Shown here piece after piece: positions 5,480 to 13,321 of a DNA stretch of 14,686 nucleotides; the first letter of the stretch is position 1, and each line of letters starts with the position of its first letter. Origin of the DNA: an uncultured Lachnospiraceae bacterium (GTDB lineage: Bacteria > Bacillota > Clostridia > Lachnospirales > Lachnospiraceae); NCBI GenBank assembly GCA_900548905.1, contig URMK01000100.1, positions 1 through 14,686 of the forward strand, given 5' to 3'. The notes beneath the pieces were generated by a model. It did no database searches, had not been told where the DNA came from, and was given only the letters and a program-made list of their open reading frames with translations. Made by a program: the position numbers and the translations under genes.

Positions 5480-7297
5480 ATGAGTGAGTTAGAGAACAAA
5501 GATACCGGAAGCCTGGAACCCCGGGAATCGGTTAAAGAGAAAAAGAAGAGGGAAAAGACCGAGGCAAAGGAAAAGAAGGCCCAGGAGAAAAGAGAGGCCA
5601 TTATGGCCGGAGGCACCGGAAAGAAGAAAAAGAAGAAAATCGGCTGGATAATCGCCCTGGCATTAGTGGTGGTTATTGTTGGTTATTCCGTGGTGACAAG
5701 TGTTATTGCGAAGAATACCCCCATGCAGATAAATACCATTGCTGCTACCGTGGGAACCATTGAAGAGACCATGTCAACCAGCGGTACGGTAAGCAGTGAA
5801 CAGAGCAAAACATATTATGCGCCGGTAGGGGCGACCATTTCCGAGATGAGCATTGCCCTTGGGGATGAAGTGGCGGAAGGACAGCAGCTGGTGTCCTTTG
5901 ATACCACTGACCTGGAAACACAGAAAACAAAAGCTGCGCTGGATGCATCCGCAACCTCGAACGGCTACAAAAGCTCCCAGTACCAGAGCAACAAAAACCA
6001 GTCGGAATACAACGAAGCAACCATCGGCCTTCCTGAACTGAAAGTACTGGCAGAGCAGCAGGAACAGTACGTACAGGGATTGAAATATGAACTGGAGGAT
6101 GAACAGCAGGTCGAGAAGGAAAAACTCCAGGACTGGCTGGGAAAACTGAACCAGGAACTGGAAACCCAGAACAATAAGCTGGCCGAACAGAGGGATGAAG
6201 AGACAAGAAAAAGCATCCAGGAAATCATACAGAACCTGAACAACAGTATCCGTGATACCAGCAACCAGCTGAGTGACCTGAACATGTCCGATGAGATGAA
6301 AGAAAAACAGCGTCTTATTGATGCAGAGCAGAAGAAGCTGGAGGACATGAAGGAAGAAATCAGCAAGAGAGAAGGCAAGGAATCCTCCTCAGAAGCCGGA
6401 ATTTCCGATCCTTACGTGAAACAGCAGCAGGCGGACAGCGCCCAGAGTGCGCAGATTACAGCCAGCCAGGCAGCGAACGAACTGGAAAAAGCCAAGGCGG
6501 GCGTAATTGCTGAATTCCCCGGTATCGTAACCAAAATTGCCACCGTATCCACATCCAAGGATGCGACCAAAGGAGGCGGCCTTCTGGAAGGCGCAACGGT
6601 TTCGGAAGGAACCGAACTCTTTACGATAGAAAGCAACAAACAGGTAAAAGTAGGAATCGAAGTAACCAAATATGATTTGCCCAAAATTGCTGTCGGACAG
6701 CAGGTGGATGTTACCATTGCCGGCAGCGTATATGAAGGTGAAGTTTCCAAAATCAATAAGGTGGCCGCAGCCAACTCCCAGGGGACTCCTGTTGTAGGCG
6801 CGGAAGTCCACATTAAGAATCCGGATGACAATATTTTCCTGGGTGTGGAAGCAAAGCTGGTGATTCATACCGCATCTGCCGAAAATGTAGTAACCATCCC
6901 GGTTGAAATCGTGAATGCCGATAAACAGGGTGAATTCTGCTATGTAGTGGAAGACGGTGTGGTGACCATGAGGCGTATTACCACAGGCATTTCTTCAGAC
7001 AGCATGGTTGAGGTTAAAGAAGGCCTGAAGGATGGCGATCAGATCGTCTATGACGTAACAGGCACCGTAATGGAAGGTATGAAGGTTATGGCGGTTCCCA
7101 TGGGCGGCGCAGCGGCCGGCCAGGCTGTACCGGAGACCGGAGCGGCAGCCGGTGAAACAGAAGCTGTGGCTGAAACGGCATCGGAAGCCGGAACACAGAC
7201 AGCAGCCGGTGAAGGTTCCTCCGAAGAAGCAGACGGAGAAACAGAAACTGCGGAATCACAGGCGGCGGATGGCACACTGGGGTCTGAAAATGAATAG
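5480..7297 (+). CDS. Membrane fusion protein (HlyD/MacA-like periplasmic adaptor family)
   Basis: A 605-residue adaptor subunit of the exporter. Residues 1-53 are cytoplasmic and very rich in Lys and Glu, ending in a run of lysines. A single membrane anchor lies at about 54-77, so the bulk is extracellular. A first lipoyl half-motif (about 103-140) is followed by a long polar coiled coil, roughly 184-300. The second lipoyl half is near 340-385 (FPGIVTKI ... EGTELFTI), then a beta-barrel and membrane-proximal domain to about 545. The last 60 residues are a low-complexity tail rich in Ala, Glu, Gly and Thr. In Gram-positives such proteins link a MacB-type permease to the outside, with no TolC partner. 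GGAGGAAT precedes the ATG. Members of this group are often 450-550 residues, and the extra length here comes from the two polar ends. Confidence 0.93.
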   Translation: MSELENKDTGSLEPRESVKEKKKREKTEAKEKKAQEKREAIMAGGTGKKKKKKIGWIIALALVVVIVGYSVVTSVIAKNTPMQINTIAATVGTIEETMSTSGTVSSEQSKTYYAPVGATISEMSIALGDEVAEGQQLVSFDTTDLETQKTKAALDASATSNGYKSSQYQSNKNQSEYNEATIGLPELKVLAEQQEQYVQGLKYELEDEQQVEKEKLQDWLGKLNQELETQNNKLAEQRDEETRKSIQEIIQNLNNSIRDTSNQLSDLNMSDEMKEKQRLIDAEQKKLEDMKEEISKREGKESSSEAGISDPYVKQQQADSAQSAQITASQAANELEKAKAGVIAEFPGIVTKIATVSTSKDATKGGGLLEGATVSEGTELFTIESNKQVKVGIEVTKYDLPKIAVGQQVDVTIAGSVYEGEVSKINKVAAANSQGTPVVGAEVHIKNPDDNIFLGVEAKLVIHTASAENVVTIPVEIVNADKQGEFCYVVEDGVVTMRRITTGISSDSMVEVKEGLKDGDQIVYDVTGTVMEGMKVMAVPMGGAAAGQAVPETGAAAGETEAVAETASEAGTQTAAGEGSSEEADGETETAESQAADGTLGSENE

Positions 7298-7339
7298 CCA
7301 GGTACTATTCGAAGCTGCCTATATAAGGAGGACTGAATA

Positions 7340-8551
7340 GTGGCACAGGCATGGGAATATATTAAAATTGCCCTGATGAATATCCGGAGCAATAAGGGCC
7401 GGTCCATTCTGACGATGCTGGGTATTATCATCGGTATTACATCCGTAATCATGATCATATCCATAGGTGACGGTGTGAAGGGACAGGTCAATGATGAACT
7501 GAATGCCATGGCCGGAGGGCTTATCGGCATATATGTAAACAACGAACACAGCGAGGACGAGGTTTATTTTACCACGGATGACTTCGATGCGATCAGCGAA
7601 AAAGTAGAAGGGGTAAAGGGGGTAACCCCCGTGTATACCCTCTATGGCAGCGCAATAGGGAAAAAGGGCGAGTTCACCGCTTATGCGTCCGGCGGAACGA
7701 ACAGCATGGAATTTTATCAGAGTGAACCAATTGTGGCAGGCCGGTATTTTTCGGCCAGTGATTATTATTCCGGCAATAAGGTCTGTGTCATTCCGGAGCA
7801 GGCCGCCAAAAAGATGTTTGGTACCACCGATGTAATCGGGCTGACCATTGAAGTTACCCTGTATGGGACTACCCAGGATTTACGGATTGTGGGTGTCCGC
7901 CAGGACAGTGCTTCGGCCATGTTCAGTATGTATGGTGATATGATCAATATTGAGTTGCCCCTCACCGTACTCAGCGCTTCCTATGGTTTATACTTCGGGG
8001 AATTCACGGATTTCTACATTATCTGTGATTCTCCCACGGAATCGGTCCAGGTGGCCCAGAGTACCATAAACCTGTTGGAAGGAAGGCATAATATAAGAGG
8101 AAAAGGGCTGATTCAGGTTCAGAATATGCAGGATCAGATTTCCCAGATTAATTCCGTTTTAGGAAGTATTTCCATCTTTGTAGTAATAGTAGCCGCCATA
8201 TCCCTACTGGTAGGCGGGATAGGCGTTATGAACATCATGCTCGTTTCCGTTACAGAACGTACCAGGGAAATAGGTATCCGAAAGTCCCTGGGGGCACGTA
8301 CCGGTTCCATCCTGCTGCAGTTTTTGTCCGAGTCAGCGATTATCACGCTTCTGGGCGGAATTATCGGTATTATCCTGGGCGTTACCGGCGCGGTTCTCAT
8401 AGGCGGTGTGATCGGATTCTCGGCACGTATCCAGGTGAGCACTGTGTTGATAGCATCCCTGTTCTCCGCAGGAGTAGGTATTTTCTTCGGAATTTATCCT
8501 GCCAAGAAAGCGGCTAAGCTCAGCCCCATCGAAGCGCTCCGCCACGAATAG
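7340..8551 (+). CDS. ABC transporter permease, MacB/FtsX type
   Basis: A 403-residue permease and partner of the ATPase at 4658. It has the four-helix MacB layout: TM1 at about 21-43 (SILTMLGIIIGITSVIMII), a large extracellular domain (about 45-270), then the FtsX core with TM2 near 276-303, TM3 near 329-358 and TM4 near 368-388. The loop ERTREIGIRKSLGA after TM2 and the C-terminal PAKKAAKLSPIEALRHE are family signatures. They mark the coupling region contacting the ATPase and the conserved tail. The start is GTG at 7340, supported by AAGGAGG eight bases upstream and by the conserved N-terminus. It lies 42 bp after the fusion protein stop. It is the last gene of the operon and is followed by a strong terminator. 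Confidence 0.95.
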   Translation: MAQAWEYIKIALMNIRSNKGRSILTMLGIIIGITSVIMIISIGDGVKGQVNDELNAMAGGLIGIYVNNEHSEDEVYFTTDDFDAISEKVEGVKGVTPVYTLYGSAIGKKGEFTAYASGGTNSMEFYQSEPIVAGRYFSASDYYSGNKVCVIPEQAAKKMFGTTDVIGLTIEVTLYGTTQDLRIVGVRQDSASAMFSMYGDMINIELPLTVLSASYGLYFGEFTDFYIICDSPTESVQVAQSTINLLEGRHNIRGKGLIQVQNMQDQISQINSVLGSISIFVVIVAAISLLVGGIGVMNIMLVSVTERTREIGIRKSLGARTGSILLQFLSESAIITLLGGIIGIILGVTGAVLIGGVIGFSARIQVSTVLIASLFSAGVGIFFGIYPAKKAAKLSPIEALRHE

Positions 8552-8562
8552 GCCGAAATCTC

Positions 8563-8590
8563 TTGCGTAACGGAAGAATTTCAGTATAAT
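8563..8590 (+). promoter_or_regulatory. Promoter candidate for the YcxB-tsaE-tsaB-rimI group
   Basis: TTGCGT (8563-8568), 16-bp spacer, TATAAT (8585-8590), just after the permease stop. Transcripts would start near 8597 and run directly into the hairpin at 8607-8634. Confidence 0.5.
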
Positions 8591-8606
8591 ATAAGGATAA
8601 GTAGAC

Positions 8607-8634
8607 AAAAGCACCTACGACGTAGGTGCTTTTT
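8607..8634 (+). terminator. Strong terminator of the ABC operon, in the leader of the next unit
   Basis: AAAAGCACCTAC (8607-8618), 3-nt loop GAC, GTAGGTGCTTTT (8622-8633), a perfect 12-bp stem ending in a T run. It ends the exporter operon. It also lies downstream of the promoter at 8563-8590, so it may attenuate the tsa group. Confidence 0.9.
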
Positions 8635-8670
8635 CGGGTCTGCGAATCAACAGAGACAGGAAGGTACGCT

Positions 8671-9150
8671 ATGGAAGTGGAATTTGACGTAACAATTGAT
8701 TCGGGAATCCTTTATGATTATATGCTCCATCATACCTATACCAGCTTTGCCGGAGTGGTGGGAACTACGGTAGGCGCGCTGATTCTGGTTGCATTCGGTA
8801 TGACCGGACATGTGATTTATCTGATCGCCGGGCTGGTAATCCTTTTGTACCAGCCGGGAAGCCTGTTCCTGAAAGCCAAGCAGCAGGCGCTAACAAACCC
8901 GGCATTCAAGCAGTCCCTTCATTATAAAATGACAGAGGAAGGCGTGGAGGTATCCCAGGGGGATATGGTGGAGTTCCAGAAGTGGGAGGATATGGTGAAG
9001 GCGGTTTCCACAGGCCGGAGCATCATCCTTTATACCACAAGAATCAATGCCAGCATTTTTCCGAGGAGAGATTTAAAGGACAGCCTTACCAAGGCGGTGG
9101 AAATGATTTCCACGCATATGCCTCCCAAAAAAGTGAATATCCGTATGTAG
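8671..9150 (+). CDS. YcxB-like family protein
   Basis: A 159-residue protein with two adjacent membrane helices (about 25-43 and 46-65) near the N-terminus and a cytosolic C-terminal domain. The C-terminal pattern YKMTEEGVEVSQGD, FQKWEDMVKAVSTGRSIILY and the following FPRRDL (about 85-133) matches the small YcxB-like domain, a probable PH-like fold with no known function. The ATG at 8671 is chosen because AGGAAGG lies seven bases upstream and the protein then starts MEVEFDV, as YcxB-like proteins do. An in-frame GTG at 8626 lies inside the terminator stem and is unlikely. The gene sits 16 bp ahead of tsaE and is probably co-transcribed with it. No functional link to t6A synthesis can be claimed. 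Confidence 0.78.
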   Translation: MEVEFDVTIDSGILYDYMLHHTYTSFAGVVGTTVGALILVAFGMTGHVIYLIAGLVILLYQPGSLFLKAKQQALTNPAFKQSLHYKMTEEGVEVSQGDMVEFQKWEDMVKAVSTGRSIILYTTRINASIFPRRDLKDSLTKAVEMISTHMPPKKVNIRM

Positions 9151-9166
9151 CAGGAGGATTGACATA

Positions 9167-9616
9167 ATGAAAACAGAACAAATCGAAAGCTTCTGCCCCG
9201 AAGATACCTTCGCGCTGGGAGAGAAGATAGGCAGACTGGCCGAACCCGGTACGGTGCTTACCTTAGTTGGTGATTTGGGCGTGGGCAAAACAGTTTTTAC
9301 CCAGGGTGTTGCGGCGGGACTGGGGATCCGGGAGCCGGTTAACAGCCCTACCTTTACCATAGTCCAGATATACGAGGAAGGGAGGATGCCTTTTTACCAT
9401 TTTGACGTATACCGTATCGGTGATGTGGAAGAGATGGAAGAGATCGGCTATGAGGATTGTTTCTATGGAAACGGCCTTTGCCTTATTGAATGGGCCAATC
9501 TCATAGAAGAAATCCTGCCCCCCTCTTATACCCGGATAAAGATCGAAAAAGACTTGAAAAAGGGTTTTGATTATCGTAAAATCACCCTGATAAGGAAGGA
9601 AGCGAACCAGGAATGA
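9167..9616 (+). CDS. tsaE: tRNA t6A biosynthesis ATPase TsaE
   Basis: A 149-residue P-loop ATPase needed for threonylcarbamoyladenosine (t6A37) formation on ANN-decoding tRNAs. It works with the TsaB-TsaD dimer and resets the complex after each cycle. Walker A is GDLGVGKT at 35-42. NSPTFTIVQ (59-67), the FYHFDVYRI block (76-84) and LIEWA (106-110) are the usual family landmarks. Length is normal. AGGAGG lies 8 nt before the ATG. It overlaps tsaB by four bases (ATGA), so the two are translationally coupled. Confidence 0.97.
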   Translation: MKTEQIESFCPEDTFALGEKIGRLAEPGTVLTLVGDLGVGKTVFTQGVAAGLGIREPVNSPTFTIVQIYEEGRMPFYHFDVYRIGDVEEMEEIGYEDCFYGNGLCLIEWANLIEEILPPSYTRIKIEKDLKKGFDYRKITLIRKEANQE

Positions 9617-10473
9617 AAATAGCAGCTATAGACAGTTCAGGGCTGGTAGCCAGTGTGGCCGTGATCGAAGATGACAATCTTATTGCGGAATACACCACTA
9701 ATTACAAGAAAACTCATTCCCAGACCCTGCTTCCCATGCTGGATGAAGTGAAACAAATGATAGATCTGGATTTATCCACCCTCGATGCCATAGCGGTATC
9801 CGCCGGACCGGGATCCTTCACCGGACTGCGCATAGGCTCTGCAACCGCAAAAGGGCTGGGTCTTGCTTTAAATAAGCCGCTGATCGGTGTACCTACCGTG
9901 GATGCGCTGGCGATGAACCTCTATGGGACGGATCAGATTATCTGTCCCCTGATGGATGCCAGACGGAGCCAGGTTTATACCGGCATATACCGCTTTGTCC
10001 CTGTAAAGCAAAGCGGAACGGAACATACCGCCTGCCCCCGGGATACACAGGATACGCTGGAAATCCAATATAGCCTGGATATCCTGGAGCCCCAGTGCGT
10101 GGTGCCGGTAGAAGAGATTGCAGATAGGCTGAACCGGCTTTCCGGGGATACAGGTGTTATCTTTTTAGGGGACGGGGTCCCGGTTTTCCGGGAAAAGCTG
10201 GCAAAGCTGATGCGCCGCCCTTATACGTTTGCCCCGGCCCTGTGCAACCGGCAGCGCGCAGCTGCCGTTGCTGTCCTGGCAGCAGGATATGCCAAAGAGG
10301 GAAAAATGGTACCCGCCCATGCGTATGTCCCGGAATATCTCCGCCCCTCCCAGGCGGAACGGGAACGCAGCGAAGCCAGGAAAATGGCGGGAGAGCAGGC
10401 CGGAGACGCCATGATGAGCAAAGGGACCTTTTCCAAAGAAAAAAAATCCCTTTCCGGGGAAAGCGGAGGCTGA
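9613..10473 (+). CDS. tsaB: tRNA t6A biosynthesis protein TsaB
   Basis: A 286-residue ASKHA-fold protein that pairs with TsaD as its non-catalytic partner and docks TsaE. Visible hallmarks are IAAIDSSG at 3-10, AVSAGPGSFTGLRIGSATAKG at about 61-81, LMDARRSQVYTGIY at 113-126 and PEYLRPSQAERE near 240-251. Bacterial TsaB is usually about 220-240 residues. The extra length here comes from a polar insert at about 131-160 and a hydrophilic tail after 251 rich in Lys, Glu, Ser and Gly. The start overlaps the tsaE stop. RimI begins 2 bp after its stop. The call is firm. Confidence 0.95.
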   Translation: MKIAAIDSSGLVASVAVIEDDNLIAEYTTNYKKTHSQTLLPMLDEVKQMIDLDLSTLDAIAVSAGPGSFTGLRIGSATAKGLGLALNKPLIGVPTVDALAMNLYGTDQIICPLMDARRSQVYTGIYRFVPVKQSGTEHTACPRDTQDTLEIQYSLDILEPQCVVPVEEIADRLNRLSGDTGVIFLGDGVPVFREKLAKLMRRPYTFAPALCNRQRAAAVAVLAAGYAKEGKMVPAHAYVPEYLRPSQAERERSEARKMAGEQAGDAMMSKGTFSKEKKSLSGESGG

Positions 10474-10475
10474 AC

Positions 10476-10910
10476 ATGATGATTCGCAGAATGGTCAGAG
10501 ACGATCTTACCCAGGCCGCTTCACTGGAACAAAAGTGCTTCGGGACGGATGCCTGGTCCCTGCAGGCATTTGCCGATGCGCTGGAAGATGCCAATGCCCT
10601 GTACTTATCCGGTATGGAAGAGGGAACCCTGGTAGCCTACTGCGGGATTTGGAAATCCTTTGAGGACGGGGATATCACGAATGTGGCAGTGGAGGAAATA
10701 CACAGGAAAAAAGGGTATGCCCGTCAGCTGCTTAAGCAGCTGATGAAAGAAGCGTCACTCTCCGGTGTGGAAAATTTCACACTGGAGGTCCGGGAAAGCA
10801 ATCTGCCGGCCATCCGCCTGTACGAGTCTTTAGGCTTTGTGACGGAAGGCGTCAGAAAGGATTTTTATAGAAATCCAAAGGAAAATGCGCTTATTATGTG
10901 GAAGAGATAG
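10476..10910 (+). CDS. rimI: Ribosomal protein S18 alanine N-acetyltransferase-type GNAT
   Basis: A 144-residue GNAT acetyltransferase that uses acetyl-CoA to modify protein N-termini. In E. coli RimI acetylates ribosomal protein S18. Motifs seen are DITNVAVEE (66-74), the acetyl-CoA loop RKKGYA (77-82, R-x-x-G-x-A), EVRESNLPAIRLYESLGF (104-121) and a C-terminal YRNPKENALIMWKR. The ATG at 10476 is chosen because GGAGG precedes it, it starts 2 bp after the tsaB stop, and MMIRRM fits the family N-terminus. The open frame extends upstream, but that part overlaps tsaB. The position between tsaB and tsaD is the classic place for rimI in Firmicutes. Confidence 0.93.
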   Translation: MMIRRMVRDDLTQAASLEQKCFGTDAWSLQAFADALEDANALYLSGMEEGTLVAYCGIWKSFEDGDITNVAVEEIHRKKGYARQLLKQLMKEASLSGVENFTLEVRESNLPAIRLYESLGFVTEGVRKDFYRNPKENALIMWKR

Positions 10911-10956
10911 CCAGCGCATGGAATAATTACCGCTGTTTTTCGACAAAAATTTACGT

Positions 10957-10962
10957 TATAAT
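10957..10962 (+). promoter_or_regulatory. Candidate -10 for the zinc-ribbon/rnz unit
   Basis: A perfect TATAAT at 10957-10962 in the 94-bp gap after rimI, with only a T-rich sequence (TGTTTT) at the -35 position. A small hairpin GCGTA-AAA-TACGC (10978-10990) follows in the leader, just before the ribosome binding site. Confidence 0.4.
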
Positions 10963-11004
10963 GAATAAAAACGGAAAGCGTAAAATACGCGGATTGGAGT
11001 GGCC

Positions 11005-11250
11005 ATGCGGATATATGAGAATAATAATACCCAGCTCATATCGGTGATTTGCAACCGGTGCAAAAAAGAGTTAAAAGTGGAAAACGGAATACTGAAAGAA
11101 GGCTGTTTTGAAGTCAAACATGCCTTTGGGTATTTCAGTGACAAGGACGGACAGGTGTACCATTTTGACCTGTGCGAACGGTGTTTTGATAAAATGCTCG
11201 CAGAATTTCAGGTGCCTGCTGAAGTAAAGGAGGCAAAGGAACTTCTGTAG
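11005..11250 (+). CDS. Small protein with two CxxC pairs, probable zinc ribbon
   Basis: An 81-residue soluble protein with CNRC at 16-19 and CERC at 57-60, a spacing suited to one zinc site. His39, His53 and an aromatic middle (FGYFSDKDGQVYHFDLC) are also notable. Short proteins of this type are widespread in clostridia as hypotheticals, and I know of no established function. ATG 11005 is preferred because GGAG ends 6 nt before it. An in-frame GTG at 10999 would add two residues and sit on the Shine-Dalgarno sequence. The gene lies 22 bp before rnz and probably shares its transcript. Possible roles include nucleic-acid binding or a metal-bound regulator, neither shown by the sequence. Confidence 0.8.
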   Translation: MRIYENNNTQLISVICNRCKKELKVENGILKEGCFEVKHAFGYFSDKDGQVYHFDLCERCFDKMLAEFQVPAEVKEAKELL

Positions 11251-11272
11251 CGGATTGGAGTAATACGTATAA

Positions 11273-12184
11273 ATGCTGGATGTATGCTTACTGGGAACCG
11301 GAGGGATGATGCCCCTGCCTTACAGGTGGCTCACTTCTCTTATGGCCCGATATAACGGAAAAAGTATCTTGATCGACTGCGGTGAGGGAACGCAGATAGC
11401 TATGAAGGAGAAGGGCTGGAGCCCCAAACCGGTGGATATTATCTGTTTTACCCATTACCATGCAGATCACATCAGCGGCCTGCCGGGAATGCTTCTCACC
11501 ATGGGAAATGCGGAACGCACGGAACCGTTGCTTTTGATCGGCCCCAAGGGGCTTGCCAGGGTGGTGAATTCCCTGCGTGTCATTGCCCCGGAGCTTCCTT
11601 TTCCTATTGAATATCTGGAACTGACGGAGACGGAGCAGAGTATACCCTTTGACGGCTTTTGCATCGAAGCCTTTCGGGTAAACCATAATGTGGTCTGCTA
11701 TGGCTATAATATCGTCGTGGATCGGATTGGCCGCTTCCAGTTGGAAAAGGCCCAGGCTCTGGATATCCCCAAGCAGTATTGGAGCCGCCTCCAGAAGGGG
11801 GAAACCATAGAAACCCCGGACAGAGTCTATACCCCGGATTTGGTTCTGGGACCTCCCAGAAAAGGGATTAAGCTGACCTACTGTACGGATACCAGACCCA
11901 CGGAAGGAATTGTCAAAAATGCGGCTGGGGCAGATCTCTTTATATGTGAGGGCATGTATGGAGAACCGGAAAAAAAGGACAAGGCGCGGGAATACAAGCA
12001 CATGACCTTCCTGGAAGCCGCGGATATGGCAAAACGCGCCCAGGTAAAGCAGATGTGGCTGACCCATTACAGCCCCTCACTCACCAGGCCGGAGGAGTAT
12101 ATGGACGGTGTCCGTAAGATCTTTCCCCAGGCCGTCGCCGGGAAAGACGGGAAAAGCACAGACCTCCTTTTCGAAGAAGAGTAA
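11273..12184 (+). CDS. rnz: Ribonuclease Z (tRNA 3'-processing endonuclease)
   Basis: A 303-residue metallo-beta-lactamase-fold nuclease that cuts tRNA precursors just 3' of the discriminator base. The metal-binding set is complete: HYHADH (His61, His63, Asp65, His66), His138, Asp206 and His265. His243 fits the additional conserved histidine of the family. The N-terminal GTGGMMPLPYRW and DCGEGTQ (35-41) are also typical. Length matches the short RNase Z form. Both tRNA genes at the right of this window lack an encoded CCA end, and such tRNAs depend on RNase Z. The closest Shine-Dalgarno (GGAG, 11257-11260) is 12 nt from the ATG, longer than ideal. Confidence 0.95.
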   Translation: MLDVCLLGTGGMMPLPYRWLTSLMARYNGKSILIDCGEGTQIAMKEKGWSPKPVDIICFTHYHADHISGLPGMLLTMGNAERTEPLLLIGPKGLARVVNSLRVIAPELPFPIEYLELTETEQSIPFDGFCIEAFRVNHNVVCYGYNIVVDRIGRFQLEKAQALDIPKQYWSRLQKGETIETPDRVYTPDLVLGPPRKGIKLTYCTDTRPTEGIVKNAAGADLFICEGMYGEPEKKDKAREYKHMTFLEAADMAKRAQVKQMWLTHYSPSLTRPEEYMDGVRKIFPQAVAGKDGKSTDLLFEEE

Positions 12185-12276
12185 AATACCCCGTAGCAGG
12201 CTGACGGGAGTTCAAATTTGTTACGCAGCAAGCGTATCCTCTTGGAGCGTTGCCGCGGCAATAACGGAGAAAACTC

Positions 12277-13305
12277 ATGGAAAAAGAAGATATTTATATT
12301 CTCGCAGTGGAAAGCTCCTGCGACGAGACCGCAGCCTCTGTTGTCAGAAATGGCAGGGAGGTTCTTTCCAACGTTATCTATTCCCAGATTGATCTGCACA
12401 CCCTCTACGGTGGAGTGGTTCCTGAGATCGCATCCAGAAAGCATATTGAAAAGGTAAACCAGGTCATAGAAAAGGCCCTTTCCGATGCCGGAATCACCTT
12501 AAAGGAAGTGACTGCTGTGGCGGTAACCTACGGCCCGGGCCTGGTAGGCGCGCTCCTGGTTGGAGTATCCGCCGCCAAAGCCATAGCCTTTGCTGCAGAC
12601 AAGCCTTTGGTGGGAGTCCATCATATAGAAGGGCATATCAGCGCCAATTATATAGAAAACAAAGAACTGGAGCCTCCTTTTATCTGCCTTGTTGTATCCG
12701 GCGGACATTCCCATCTGGTCGTGGTAAAGGATTACGGGGAATATGAAATAATAGGAAGAACAAGGGATGATGCTGCGGGAGAAGCCTTTGACAAGGTAGC
12801 CAGAGCCATCGGACTTGGTTATCCGGGAGGACCCAAAATCGATAAAATATCCAAAGAGGGCAATCCGGATGCCATCCGTTTTCCCCGTGCCAAAGTGGAC
12901 GGCAGTACATATGATTTCAGCTTCAGCGGCTTGAAATCCGCAGTGCTGAACTATCTGAATTCCTGTGAAATGAAAGGGATTGCCGTTAACCAGGCAGATG
13001 TTGCGGCTTCTTTCCAGAAAGCGGTAATCGACGTCCTGGTGGGACATTCCATGGATGCTGTTTCCCAATATCATTTTAAAAAGTTCGCCATTGCCGGCGG
13101 TGTGGCTTCCAATACCTCACTGCGTGCTGCATTCGAAAAAGCCTGCAGGGAAAAGGGGCTGGAATTCTATCATCCTTCTCCTGTGTATTGTACCGATAAT
13201 GCGGCCATGATCGGAGTGGCGGGCTATTATGAATACTGCAAAGGAACGCGCCATGGCTGGGATTTGAATGCAGTTCCCAACCTGAAGTTGGGCGAAAGGA
13301 TTTAG
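12277..13305 (+). CDS. tsaD: tRNA N6-adenosine threonylcarbamoyltransferase TsaD
   Basis: A 342-residue catalytic subunit that transfers threonylcarbamoyl from threonylcarbamoyl-AMP to A37 of tRNA. Signature parts are LAVESSCDETAA (9-20), LYGGVVPEIASRKH (43-56), VHHIEGH (114-120) with metal-binding His116 and His120, SGGHSHLV, DDAAGEAFDKVAR, GYPGGP and near the C-terminus CTDNAAMIG, whose Asp completes the metal site. Length is standard. CGGAGAA precedes the ATG. A perfect 12-bp palindrome TTGCCGCGGCAA (12250-12261) sits just upstream. With TsaE and TsaB encoded 2 kb to the left, only TsaC/TsaC2, which makes the intermediate, is missing from the pathway here. Confidence 0.98.
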   Translation: MEKEDIYILAVESSCDETAASVVRNGREVLSNVIYSQIDLHTLYGGVVPEIASRKHIEKVNQVIEKALSDAGITLKEVTAVAVTYGPGLVGALLVGVSAAKAIAFAADKPLVGVHHIEGHISANYIENKELEPPFICLVVSGGHSHLVVVKDYGEYEIIGRTRDDAAGEAFDKVARAIGLGYPGGPKIDKISKEGNPDAIRFPRAKVDGSTYDFSFSGLKSAVLNYLNSCEMKGIAVNQADVAASFQKAVIDVLVGHSMDAVSQYHFKKFAIAGGVASNTSLRAAFEKACREKGLEFYHPSPVYCTDNAAMIGVAGYYEYCKGTRHGWDLNAVPNLKLGERI

Positions 13306-13321
13306 AAACGGGGGATGGTTT

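Noticed and set aside
8626..8670. Upstream GTG start for the YcxB-like protein
   Set aside because: The GTG lies in the terminator stem and has no Shine-Dalgarno. The ATG at 8671 has AGGAAGG and the expected N-terminus.
10242..10475. N-terminal extension of rimI
   Set aside because: It overlaps tsaB in another frame and adds non-GNAT sequence. The start at 10476 has a good ribosome binding site and the normal length.
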